Shown here piece after piece: positions 53,000-61,302 of a stretch of 64,000 nucleotides of DNA; the first letter of the stretch is position 1; every line of letters begins with the position of its first letter. The translations under genes and the position numbers were made by a program. The notes under the pieces were generated by a model. It saw only the letters and a list, made by a program, of their open reading frames with translations, made no database searches and was not told where the DNA came from. Source of the DNA: Actinomycetes bacterium (GTDB taxonomy: Bacteria; Actinomycetota; Acidimicrobiia; Acidimicrobiales; Palsa-688); NCBI GenBank assembly GCA_021850325.1, contig JAJZMF010000023.1:1-64000 (forward strand), written 5' to 3'.

Positions 53000-53110
53000 G
53001 TCACTCCCCACTGGCCAGGCGACCTGGCTTGCCGGCCCGAGGCCGGACGACAGTTGCGGGACAGCACCGGCTTCTCACCGGATTTCGCTGTGCCAGCGGG
53101 TTGCTCGGGC
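53000..53110 (-). ncRNA. Cobalamin riboswitch upstream of btuFCD
   Basis: On the minus strand the conserved core is present in order: GAAATCCGGTGAGAAGCCGG, then GTGCTGTCCCGCAACTGT (both halves of the central junction, plus positions about 53052-53084), then AAGCCAGGTCGCCTGGCC (the B12 box, about 53012-53030). The closing pair GCTGGC/GCCAGT is also visible. Boundaries are approximate. The riboswitch reads into btuF; bound cobalamin normally lowers expression of the importer. Confidence 0.93.
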
Positions 53111-53283
53111 CCGACTCTATGGCCCGCGGCGCCCGATGGCAACGACCGTGCCGGGAGGGCCGTCCCAGGGGCGGCCGCAGCCGAGCGGGCGCCGGGGTGC
53201 CGAGCTGACCGGGCAGCCTGGTCGCATGGGTCACACCGCGGGCCCGGCCGGCCGTCTGGCGAGCCGTCGCCGTTAGTCTCGGT

Positions 53284-53319
53284 CCCGACGTCATCGAGCG
53301 GCGCCCGACGTCATCGAGC
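53284..53319 (+). repeat. 16-bp direct repeat upstream of the MMPL gene
   Basis: CCCGACGTCATCGAGC occurs perfectly at 53284-53299 and 53304-53319, a 20-base period (about two helix turns), 73 bases before the MMPL start codon. Each copy contains the palindrome GACGTC. Two same-face binding sites for a regulator is the natural reading. The rest of 53126-53391 holds no gene that I can see. Confidence 0.6.
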
Positions 53320-53391
53320 AGCGACGGTACGGGTGTAGCCCGGCTGTGCACTGCCCGGTCGGGCAGCGCACAGGGCCACAGGAGGAGCATC

Positions 53392-55803
53392 TTGAGCCGG
53401 ACCGAGAGGTTGTTCGCTGGTTTGGGCCGTTTCTCGGTCCGTTACCGCTGGTTGGTCATCGTGGCCTGGCTGGTGCTCGCCGTCGGTACCAGCTCGCTGC
53501 TGCCCTCGCTCGGCAGCGAGGTGAACAACGACAACTCCCAGTTCCTGCCGGCCAGCGCCCCGAGCAATGTGGCCGCCAAGCTCGCCGCGCCGCTGTTCGG
53601 CGGGGTGCTCGGCAGCAGCAGCACGGTGGACATCGTGGCCGTGACGGTGGGGCCAGGTGGGGCCGGCTCGTCCGGCGGGCCCCTCACCGCCGCCGACCTG
53701 GCCCAGGTCAACGCTCTGGCCGCTCAGGCGGCCCGGGCGCCGGGCGTGAGCGGCTCCCGGCTGGGAGGGTTCTCCCCGGACCGGGCGTCCGCTCAGGTGC
53801 TGGTCGACCTGAACGTGCCCCCCAGTGACATCGCGGCGCAGAAGCCGGTGGTGGGCCGACTGACCAGTGAGGTGGCCAAGTTCAACGCCTCGCCGCTGGC
53901 CTCCCGATTGGGCCTGCAGTTCCACCTGGCGGGCTCGGTGGCCACGAACGTGGCCAACCAGGCCGTCTCCAACAAAACGGGCAGCCAGGTCCAGGAGTTC
54001 TCGCTGCTCTTCATCATCGTGCTGCTCCTGGTCATCTTCCGTTCGCTGTTGGCGCCGCTCATCACCCTGGCTCCTGCCGGGTTCGCGCTGGTGGTCTCCA
54101 TGAGCCTGATCGGGGAACTGGGTGCCCACGGGCTGAAGGTCTCCGAGATCACCCAGCTCCTGCTCATCGTGCTGATCCTGGGGGCAGGCACTGATTACGG
54201 GCTCTTCCTGGTCTTCAGGACGAGGGAGGAGCTGCGCTCGGGGCTGGGGCAGCGGGAGGCCGTGGCCCGGGCCATGGCCCGGGTGGGCGAGTCGATCACC
54301 GCCTCGGCCGCCACCGTGGTGTTCGCCCTGTTGAGCCTGCTGCTGGCAAGCTTCGGCCTCTACCACGACCTGGGCGTGCCCCTGGCCGTGGGCGTGGCGG
54401 TGATGCTGCTGGCCGGCCTCACCTTGCTGCCGGCCCTCCTGGCCGTGTTCGGACGCGCCGCCTTCTGGCCCTCCTTCGGGCCCCGCAGGGCATCCCGGGA
54501 TGACGGCGCCGAGGGCCTGTGGGGCCGGGTGGCAGCCCGCTTCGTCGCCCGCCCTGCCCTCACGCTGGCCGGGGGAGTGGTGGTCTTCGTCGCCCTGGCC
54601 GCCGCCGCCCTCGGCTACCACTCCTCGGGTTTCGGGGGTGTCCTCAGTGCCCCCAAGGGATCGGACGAGGCAGCCGGCAACGCCGTGCTGGCCCGCCACT
54701 TCCCCTCGGCGAGCGCCAACCCGGCGAACCTGGTCTTCAGGTACCCCAAGCCCGTCTGGTCGGATGCGGGGCCTCTGCAGCAGGCGCAGGCCTCACTCGA
54801 GGGCTCCAAGCTCTTCGCCCAGTTGGTGAGCCCCCTCGACCCCAACGGGACGCCGCTCACCGCCTCCCAGCTCGAGTCCCTGCACAGGCGCCTGGGCGCA
54901 CCGGCCGACATGAAGCTGCCCGAGCCCGCGTCGCTGGTGGCGAGCATCCCTCCCCAGGTCTACGTCGCCTACCGATCGGTCCTCCCCCTGGTCTCGGCCG
55001 ACGGCCGGACGGTGCAGTTCGAGGCCGACCTGGTGGCCGGGCCGCAGAGCTCGAACGCAGCCCTGGACGCCACGCCGGCGGTCCGCCGGGCGGTGAGCGC
55101 GGCCGGCTCCGCTTCAGGGGCGCTGGCCAGCGGCGTGGCCGGTGAGGCGGCCGGGCTCTACGACGTGAGCAGCACCTCGGGCCACGACATGCTCTCGATC
55201 ATCCCTGTCGCCATCCTGGCCATCGGGTTGCTGCTCGGCCTGCTCCTGCGGAGCGTGGTCGCACCCCTGTACCTGATCGTGAGCGTCGGCCTGTCCTACC
55301 TGGCCGCGCTCGGCCTGTCGACACTGGTGTTCATCGACCTCGGGGGCAACGGTGGGATCACCTTCATCCTCCCCTTCTTGATGTTCATCTTCCTGTTGGC
55401 GCTGGGGGAGGACTACAACATCCTGGTCATGACGCGCATCAGGGAGGAGGCCCACAACATGAGCCTCCCCCGGGCGGTGGTCAAGGCCGTCGGCCGTACC
55501 GGTGCGACTGTGACCTCGGCCGGTATGGTGCTGGCCGGCACGTTCGCGGTCCTCGCCTTCTCGGCGGGCAGCGGGCCCGGTTCCGGCCAGGTGCGCGACG
55601 TCGGCTTCGGCCTGGCCATCGGGGTCCTCATGGACACCTTCCTGGTGCGCACGCTCCTCGTGCCCTCGACCGTGGCCCTGCTCGGCCGTTGGAACTGGTG
55701 GCCTGGCCGGCTGTCCACCATCACCGACCACCACGCCCGGGGTCTCGTAGACCTCGGGCCGGAGGGCACCGAGGAGCCCGGCCTGGAGGAGGCGCGGCGC
55801 TGA
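53392..55803 (+). CDS. MMPL/RND-family transporter
   Basis: 803 residues, TTG start with GGAGGAG 5 bases upstream. Two RND repeats: TM1 at FSVRYRWLVIVAWLVLAVG, extracytoplasmic loop with NDNSQFLPASAP, TM2-6 from FSLLFIIVLLLVIFRSLLAP including the charged LGAGTDYGLFLVFRTREELR (proton relay Asp-Tyr pair), then TM7-12 with the second FLLALGEDYNILVMTRIREE motif. MMPL proteins export lipids, glycolipids or drugs using the proton gradient. Substrate unknown; a direct repeat lies upstream. Transcription probably ends at the hairpin past its stop. Confidence 0.92.
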   Translation: MSRTERLFAGLGRFSVRYRWLVIVAWLVLAVGTSSLLPSLGSEVNNDNSQFLPASAPSNVAAKLAAPLFGGVLGSSSTVDIVAVTVGPGGAGSSGGPLTAADLAQVNALAAQAARAPGVSGSRLGGFSPDRASAQVLVDLNVPPSDIAAQKPVVGRLTSEVAKFNASPLASRLGLQFHLAGSVATNVANQAVSNKTGSQVQEFSLLFIIVLLLVIFRSLLAPLITLAPAGFALVVSMSLIGELGAHGLKVSEITQLLLIVLILGAGTDYGLFLVFRTREELRSGLGQREAVARAMARVGESITASAATVVFALLSLLLASFGLYHDLGVPLAVGVAVMLLAGLTLLPALLAVFGRAAFWPSFGPRRASRDDGAEGLWGRVAARFVARPALTLAGGVVVFVALAAAALGYHSSGFGGVLSAPKGSDEAAGNAVLARHFPSASANPANLVFRYPKPVWSDAGPLQQAQASLEGSKLFAQLVSPLDPNGTPLTASQLESLHRRLGAPADMKLPEPASLVASIPPQVYVAYRSVLPLVSADGRTVQFEADLVAGPQSSNAALDATPAVRRAVSAAGSASGALASGVAGEAAGLYDVSSTSGHDMLSIIPVAILAIGLLLGLLLRSVVAPLYLIVSVGLSYLAALGLSTLVFIDLGGNGGITFILPFLMFIFLLALGEDYNILVMTRIREEAHNMSLPRAVVKAVGRTGATVTSAGMVLAGTFAVLAFSAGSGPGSGQVRDVGFGLAIGVLMDTFLVRTLLVPSTVALLGRWNWWPGRLSTITDHHARGLVDLGPEGTEEPGLEEARR

Positions 55804-55864
55804 ACCGCCCGGCCGGCGCCCTCCGCCTGGGCCGGCGCTCACAGCGGTGCCCGGTGCGCTCCGT

Positions 55865-55885
55865 GGCCTCCCGGGCAGGGAGGCC
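55865..55885 (+). terminator. Hairpin downstream of MMPL gene
   Basis: GGCCTCCC, loop GGGCA, GGGAGGCC: perfect 8-bp stem 62 bases after the stop codon. The rest of the 294-base gap to the next start shows no convincing gene; an upstream extension of the dehydrogenase frame to 55891 is low-complexity only. Confidence 0.45.
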
Positions 55886-56097
55886 GACGGTTGCGCACCA
55901 CATGGGACGCTGGGAGACTGGGTGGTGCGGCTGGGCCGCGGACGGGCCCTGCGTGCCGGCCCGGCGGCCGCCCAGTGCCAACGTCCGAGGAGCCAGGGGG
56001 TCGACCACATGTGCGGGAAGCTGACCGGGAGGGCCGCGACGCGGCCTGGCGGGCTTGCCCAGGGCCAGGGGTGCCCCTGCCCCGGAACGGCCGGGCC

Positions 56098-57039
56098 GTG
56101 CTGAGCGAGGCGGGCAGGCGGGGCAGGGTGGTACTGGCGCCCACCGCGGAGGCCTTTGCCCGCGAGGCGGTCGAGGCCGGGGGCGGCACGGTGGTGGGGC
56201 CGGGCGAGGGGGCCGACTGCCTCGTCTGGCTGGGCAGACCGGCTGAGGTGGCCGCCGCCCTCGAGGCCGAGGACGCCCTCGAGTGGGTGCAGCTCCCCAT
56301 GGCCGGGGTGGAGGGAGTAGCCGAAGCAGGGGTCTTCGACGACCCGCGCTGGTCCGGTCTGACCTGGACCTGTGCCAAGGGCTCCTTCGCCGAGCCCGTG
56401 GCGGAGCACGCCCTGGCGCTGGCACTGGCGGGCCTACGCCACCTGGCGCTGCGGGCGCGTGCCACCTCCTGGGGGGAGCAGGCAGGGACGACCCTCTACG
56501 ACGCCCAGGTCACTGTGCTCGGAGGGGGCGGCATCGCCGCCTCGCTGCTCCAGTTGCTGGAGCCCTTCCGGGTGAGGGCCACCGTCGTGCGCCGTTCAGC
56601 CGAGCCCCTGGCCGGGGCGTGGAGGACGGTGACGCCGGAGCACCTCCACGAGGTGCTCCCCGGCTCCCGGTGCCTGTTCGTGGCGCTGGCCCTGCACCCC
56701 GGTACGGTCAAGGTCGTTGGCGAGCGCGAGCTCGAGCTGCTGGGCCCTGACGGATGGCTGGTGAACGTGGCCCGGGGGCGCCATGTGGACACGGAGGCCC
56801 TGGTGAAGGCGTTGCAGGAGGGCACGATCGGAGGGGCGGGCCTGGACGTGACCGACCCCGAACCCCTGCCTGCCGGGCACCCGCTCTGGTCGATGCCCAA
56901 TTGCCTGGTGACACCGCACACCGCTGACACACCTGAGATGGTCCGGGCGTTGCTCGCCACCAGGGTGACCGAGAACGTGGCCCGCTGGCGGGAGGGCCGG
57001 CGACTGGTGGGCCTGGTGGACCCGGCCGCCGGCTACTGA
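56098..57039 (+). CDS. D-isomer-specific 2-hydroxyacid dehydrogenase
   Basis: 313 residues from GTG 56098 (GTG 56071 possible). Rossmann NAD motif VTVLGGGGIAASLLQLLEPF at about 135, catalytic Arg in VNVARGRHVDTEALVKAL, Glu in GLDVTDPEPLPAGHPLW and His in LVTPHTADTPEMV, the standard triad. The substrate may be glyoxylate/hydroxypyruvate or another 2-oxoacid; not resolvable from sequence. It ends 3 bases before the kinase gene and may be part of its transcript. Confidence 0.9.
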   Translation: MLSEAGRRGRVVLAPTAEAFAREAVEAGGGTVVGPGEGADCLVWLGRPAEVAAALEAEDALEWVQLPMAGVEGVAEAGVFDDPRWSGLTWTCAKGSFAEPVAEHALALALAGLRHLALRARATSWGEQAGTTLYDAQVTVLGGGGIAASLLQLLEPFRVRATVVRRSAEPLAGAWRTVTPEHLHEVLPGSRCLFVALALHPGTVKVVGERELELLGPDGWLVNVARGRHVDTEALVKALQEGTIGGAGLDVTDPEPLPAGHPLWSMPNCLVTPHTADTPEMVRALLATRVTENVARWREGRRLVGLVDPAAGY

Positions 57040-57042
57040 ACT

Positions 57043-58479
57043 GTGGGCTGGGAGCCTGCCTCGGCGAGGACCGGCCGTCCCGTCCCCGGCGCTCCCGAGG
57101 AGGCCCCGGTCGTGGCGGCCGGGGAGCTCGTACTGGGCGGGCTGCTGGCCGAGGGGGGCGAGGGCCGGGTTTTCGAGGTGGTGTCTGCGCCTCCTGGCCT
57201 CGGCGGCCCGGGCCCCGTGGTGTACAAGCAGCTGCGCTCACCGCGCCCTCTCGGGGAGCTGAGGGCCGTCGTCGCCGTGCCCGGGGCCGTCCGTGCGGCC
57301 CGGCCGGAGCTGGCGGAGAGGGTGAGGACCGGTTCCTCCTGGCCGCTGGCGGTGGTCGTGGACGAGGCGGCCCCGACCGCTAGCGTGGCGTCCTCGGCGG
57401 GCCGGGAAGGCCCGCTCGCCCTGGGGGCCCTGCTGCCACGCGCGCCCGAGCGCTTCCGCGTGCTGCACCGGGACGGTTCCGCCCGCTTGGCAGGCCTTTC
57501 GTACCTCGCCACTGACCCCGACCGGGTGGAGCTGGCCTACGGGGTCGACGTGCCCGCGCCGGGGGCCGCCGAGCGGGTGGCCATCGTGCTCAGCCTGGCG
57601 CTGCTGCTCGAGGCGCTCCAGGAGGCTCCCGGTGCGCCCCCTGTCGCCCATGGCGACCTGTCGGCCCGCAACGTGCTCTGGTCCTTGGCACCGGCGCCAG
57701 AGGTGTACGTGATCGACTGCGACGGGGCCGCTCCGGCCGGCGGGGCCGACCGGCCCCGGGTGACCACGCCCAACTGGGAGGACCCGGCTCTCCGCCCGGG
57801 TGGCCCGGTCAGCCTGGCGGCGGACCGCTACGCGCTGGGGCTCACCTTCCTGCGGGTCGTCGGAGCAGCCAACTTCCCGCTCCAGGGCCGTCAGCGCTCG
57901 GGCGCCCCGGTGGCCGTGGACCTGGAACTGCCCCGTACCTGGCGCCGCCTCCCCGACATGGCATGGCTGTGGAGGCTGTGCGAGCGCTCCCTGTCCGTGG
58001 TGGGTGCCGAGCACCGGCCGGCGCCCTCGGAGTGGGTGGCAGCACTCAGGGCGCTGCTGGCGGAACTGGGGCAACCGGTCAGCGGACAGGCCGCCGGTGC
58101 CGGGGCGACGGTGCCGGTGCTCGCAGGGGAGGCACCTCCCGATGTGGAGGTGCGCCCCGTGCTGAGGCACCGCGCCCCGTCCACCTGGCAGCTGGTCAGG
58201 CCCGAGAGGCAGACGGCGCCGGTTGGCGCCGGTGCCCACCAGGGTGCGCTGGCCGGGCTGGTAGGGCTCCCTGTGGGGGCCAACTGGCGCAGTGTGCTCC
58301 GGGCGGCGCTGGGCATCTGGGCCGGTGCTCACCGCTTGGCAGCACGTCTGCTGGCCCGTCCGGGACGCCGGCGCCACGGCGCCCGCCGCTTGGCCGGCCT
58401 CCTCGTGTTCGACCTCGCCGCCGGGTGCGTCGCCCTCTTCCTCACCGGCATGGTGGTGAGCCCCTGGATCGGGCTGTGA
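57043..58479 (+). CDS. Divergent protein kinase with C-terminal TM (TerY-P-like triad)
   Basis: 478 residues, GTG start. Kinase-like fold: LLAEGGEGRVFEV (Gly-loop), VVYKQLRSP with Lys62, the catalytic loop VAHGDLSARNVLW (Asp205) and metal loop VIDCDGAAPAG (Asp225/Asp227). A WEDPAL segment follows where APE normally lies. Sequence is far from the Hanks consensus. After an Arg-rich patch (LARPGRRRHGARR) the last 30 residues form one membrane helix, so it is anchored with the kinase inside. It precedes VWA and PP2C genes, the set seen in TerY-P triads. Confidence 0.8.
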   Translation: MGWEPASARTGRPVPGAPEEAPVVAAGELVLGGLLAEGGEGRVFEVVSAPPGLGGPGPVVYKQLRSPRPLGELRAVVAVPGAVRAARPELAERVRTGSSWPLAVVVDEAAPTASVASSAGREGPLALGALLPRAPERFRVLHRDGSARLAGLSYLATDPDRVELAYGVDVPAPGAAERVAIVLSLALLLEALQEAPGAPPVAHGDLSARNVLWSLAPAPEVYVIDCDGAAPAGGADRPRVTTPNWEDPALRPGGPVSLAADRYALGLTFLRVVGAANFPLQGRQRSGAPVAVDLELPRTWRRLPDMAWLWRLCERSLSVVGAEHRPAPSEWVAALRALLAELGQPVSGQAAGAGATVPVLAGEAPPDVEVRPVLRHRAPSTWQLVRPERQTAPVGAGAHQGALAGLVGLPVGANWRSVLRAALGIWAGAHRLAARLLARPGRRRHGARRLAGLLVFDLAAGCVALFLTGMVVSPWIGL

Positions 58480-58498
58480 CCGGCCGTGCTGGGGGATT

Positions 58499-58526
58499 TT
58501 GTCAGGGTTGCCTGCTCCGGTAGCCT
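58499..58526 (+). promoter_or_regulatory. Candidate sigma-70-type promoter before the VWA gene
   Basis: TTGTCA (58499-58504), 16-base spacer, TAGCCT (58521-58526), with the ATG at 58537, giving a predicted 5' end only a few bases before the start codon (near-leaderless). It lies in the 57-base gap after the kinase gene. Confidence 0.4.
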
Positions 58527-58536
58527 CGGACGGGCG

Positions 58537-59244
58537 ATGGCCAGCGAGCTTGTGGGCGCCGAAGAGCGCTATGCAGTGTTCCCCTTCTACCTCTGCCTGG
58601 ATGTCTCCCAGTCGATGGCCGGTGAGCCGGTCTCGCAGGTCAATGCCGAGCTCCCCCTGGTGCTCCGGGCCATCGGACAGGACCCGGCCGTGGCCGAGGT
58701 GGTGCGTTTTGCGGTCGTGACCTTCTCCGACACGGCCCGTACCCTGCTCCCGCTGGCGGACCTGGCGCTGGTCGAGGCGATGCCCACGGTGGAGGTGGAG
58801 GGCCGCACCTCCTATGCCGCCGCCTTCGACCACCTGCGCCGGGTGATCGAGGCCGACTACCACGCCGGGCGCAGCGAGGGGGAGCGTTGGTACCGTCCGG
58901 CCGTCCTTTTCGTCTCCGACGGCCGGCCCACCGACCCGGACGAACGTTGGCGCCAGGCTCTGGCCCGCCTGGCCGACCCGACCTGGAAGCGGCGCCCCAA
59001 CATCCTGGCCTTCGGCTTCGGGGAGGCCGTGCCCGAGGTGCTGGCCGAGGTGGCAGGGAACAAGCCCAACCGCGCCTTCGTGGCCACCCGGGACGCCCCG
59101 CCGTCCGCGGTGGTGCCCGAGCTGATGGCTGGGTTGGTCCAGTCCATCGTCAGCAGTTCGGCCAGCGCCTATTCGGGGTCGCCCCAGTTGGTGCCGCCCC
59201 AGCTGGCGAACATGCAGCCCATACCGGTGGACGAGCTGGGATGA
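58537..59244 (+). CDS. VWA-domain protein, TerY-like
   Basis: 235 residues from ATG 58537. Nearly the whole protein is one von Willebrand A domain with a complete metal-ion-dependent adhesion site: DVSQS (Asp22, Ser24, Ser26), GRTSYAAAF (Thr91) and LFVSDGRPTD (Asp128). Such intracellular VWA proteins (TerY group) act as metal-dependent adaptors in phosphorylation triads and tellurite/stress systems. Its stop overlaps the PP2C start (ATGA). No signal peptide. Confidence 0.87.
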   Translation: MASELVGAEERYAVFPFYLCLDVSQSMAGEPVSQVNAELPLVLRAIGQDPAVAEVVRFAVVTFSDTARTLLPLADLALVEAMPTVEVEGRTSYAAAFDHLRRVIEADYHAGRSEGERWYRPAVLFVSDGRPTDPDERWRQALARLADPTWKRRPNILAFGFGEAVPEVLAEVAGNKPNRAFVATRDAPPSAVVPELMAGLVQSIVSSSASAYSGSPQLVPPQLANMQPIPVDELG

Positions 59245-60137
59245 CCCCGGGGTGGGCCGGCCCCGCCTGGGGCCAGCCTTCCGCCGCCAGTGCCGCGCCC
59301 GTACCTCGTCGCCCCACCGTGGCGGCCGAGGACGCCGCCTACAGGGCGGAAGGTGGCATGTCCGCCGGACTGGTCGTCCTGGCCGCGAGCGTGGCCGGGG
59401 TCTCGCACCGTCTGGCGGAGCGGCGCAACGAGGACTCCTTCGCCTGGTCCTCGGCTGGGCCGGGGCGGCTGGCGGTAGCCGTGGCCGACGGTGTCAGCTC
59501 GGCCGGGCGGGGGGGTGAGGGCGCGGCCCTGGCTGTGCGCGCCGCCAGCCAGTGGACGGCCGCCCATGTCCCTCGGGTACCGGCGCACGGGGAGGCACGC
59601 GATGTGACCGGCTGCACCTCTGCCCTGGTGGCCGCGAACGAGCGCCTGCTCCTGGCTCAGCCGGGCAGGCCCGCAGGGCCCGGTTCCGAGCTTGCCACGA
59701 CCCTGGTGGCCGGCTTGGTCGAGCAGGCCCCTGGTGGCCGGGCACGGGCCTGCTTGGCCAGGGTGGGGGACAGCACAGGCTTCGTGCTGTCGGCCGGGCG
59801 CACCTGGCGGGAGGTGTTCCTGCCCGGGGGCGACGACGGTCCCGCCACCGATGCGCTTCCCCACCCGGCTCTTGGGCTGGACGCGGACGTGGTCCAGGTG
59901 GTGGAGGTGGACCTCGAGCCGGGCGAGGCGCTGGTCCTGGTCACCGACGGGGTGGCCAACCCTCTGCGTGACGGCCCCTCGACGGTGGCCCCGGCACTGG
60001 GCGGGGTCGTGGCCGAGGCCGCGGTCGGACGGGTGTCACCGGTGGGGCTGCTGGCGGCGCTCGACTTCAGCCGCCGGGGGGCCCACGACGACCGCACCCT
60101 GCTGCTGGTCTCGTCCTGGCCCGAGCATGGGGCCTAG
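59241..60137 (+). CDS. PP2C-family protein phosphatase
   Basis: 298 residues. PP2C metal and phosphate residues are present: RRNEDSFAWS (Glu-Asp), VAVADGVSSAG (Asp-Gly), ARVGDSTGFV, LVLVTDGVANPL (Asp-Gly) and AHDDRTLLLV (Asp). It is expected to dephosphorylate Ser/Thr on targets of the upstream kinase. Coupled to the VWA gene by a 4-base overlap. Its stop (TAG 60135-60137) shares bases with the stop of the convergent lgt gene (CTAG). Confidence 0.9.
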   Translation: MTPGWAGPAWGQPSAASAAPVPRRPTVAAEDAAYRAEGGMSAGLVVLAASVAGVSHRLAERRNEDSFAWSSAGPGRLAVAVADGVSSAGRGGEGAALAVRAASQWTAAHVPRVPAHGEARDVTGCTSALVAANERLLLAQPGRPAGPGSELATTLVAGLVEQAPGGRARACLARVGDSTGFVLSAGRTWREVFLPGGDDGPATDALPHPALGLDADVVQVVEVDLEPGEALVLVTDGVANPLRDGPSTVAPALGGVVAEAAVGRVSPVGLLAALDFSRRGAHDDRTLLLVSSWPEHGA

Positions 60138-61159
60138 GTGCTCGGTCCCCATTGGTCCCCGCGGGGCACCGGGCCGGGCTCCTTCGTGCTCCCGCCCTCT
60201 TCCCCCGTATGGGCGTCACCGGCGTCACCGGCGCTGCGGGCCTGCCGGGGCCGGGTGACAGCGACGGCCGCGAGCTGGGCGGCGACCACGTGCTCGGCGA
60301 GCGGTTCGCCTACCAGCTCGTCCCCCGGCCTCGGCCGGCCTCTCAGCACCAGCACGGCGCTCGCTGCCAGGAACACGATGATGCTCGTCCAGTCGTTGAG
60401 GCGCAGTCCCAGGTACCGGTGAGCCGGGTCGATCCGCAGGTACTCGGTGAAGAAGCGCCCGAAGGTGTAGATGGCGACGTAGGCGGCGAAGAGGTAGCCC
60501 CGTCGGAGTCGGAGCCTCCTCTCGATGAGCAGCAGCAGGCCGAAGGTGGCGAGGTCCCAGATGCACTCGTATAGGAAGGTGGGCTGGAAGGTGCCGGGTA
60601 GGTAGTGCCCGGCGACGTAGGGCGTGCGGTACCTGACGGGGAAGATGTTGCCCAGTTCGGTCTGGTCGGTGATGCGGACCGCCCACGGGAGCTTGCTGGG
60701 CAGGCCGAAGAGCTCCTGGTTGAAGTAGTTCCCCCACCGCCCGACGGCCTGGGCGACGGCCAGGGTGGGGGCCACCACGTCGAGCAGGGGAGGCAGGGGG
60801 GCCGGCACCCGCCTCGCCCTCAGCCAGCCACCCAGTACGCCGCCGGCCACGCCACCCCAGATGCCCAGGCCGCCGTTCCACACAGCGAGGATCTCGAGCG
60901 GGTTGCCGCCCGTGTCCTGCTGCCAGCTGGTCGCCACCGAGTAGAGCCGGGCCCCGATGAGCCCGGCCACAACGGCCCAGATGGCTATGGGCACCATGGC
61001 GGAGGGCACTCCGCCCAGGCGTGCCCAGCGACGTTGGGCCAGGGCGGCGGCCAAGAGGACGCCGATGGCGATCAGCAGCCCGTAGAAGTGCAGCGCCACG
61101 GGGCCGATGTGGAGGCCGTTGACGGGTGGGCTCGGTATGTAACCGGTCACGAGCCGCAC
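60134..61159 (-). CDS. lgt: Prolipoprotein diacylglyceryl transferase
   Basis: 341 residues. Seven membrane segments; HFYGLLIAIGVLLAAALAQR near the start with the conserved His-x-YG, AVAQAVGRWGNYFNQELFG with the signature Arg and Asn-x-E, and LPGTFQPTFLYECIWDLATF, then YTFGRFFTEYLRID. It transfers diacylglycerol from phosphatidylglycerol to the lipobox Cys of exported lipoproteins. The C-terminal 70 residues form a soluble, disordered tail, common in actinobacterial Lgt. Start is GTG 61159 or the GTG at 61150. Confidence 0.96.
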   Translation of the reverse strand: MRLVTGYIPSPPVNGLHIGPVALHFYGLLIAIGVLLAAALAQRRWARLGGVPSAMVPIAIWAVVAGLIGARLYSVATSWQQDTGGNPLEILAVWNGGLGIWGGVAGGVLGGWLRARRVPAPLPPLLDVVAPTLAVAQAVGRWGNYFNQELFGLPSKLPWAVRITDQTELGNIFPVRYRTPYVAGHYLPGTFQPTFLYECIWDLATFGLLLLIERRLRLRRGYLFAAYVAIYTFGRFFTEYLRIDPAHRYLGLRLNDWTSIIVFLAASAVLVLRGRPRPGDELVGEPLAEHVVAAQLAAVAVTRPRQARSAGDAGDAHTGEEGGSTKEPGPVPRGDQWGPST

Positions 61160-61302
61160 AACCTAGGCGAAGTGGGCGCCGCCGGGCCCGCATGGCCGGC
61201 GGGGCGCTGTAGAAAGACAAGGGTCATGTCGACGCTTGGAGGACCTCTGCGGGGTGTTGCAGGTTGACGGGGCGCCGTCAGGGGGCCGGAGGGGGCCGCT
61301 CC

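Noticed and set aside
55891-56070. Upstream extension of the 2-hydroxyacid dehydrogenase
   Set aside because: Low-complexity Gly/Pro/Arg sequence with no conserved features; GTG 56098 is close to the fold start.
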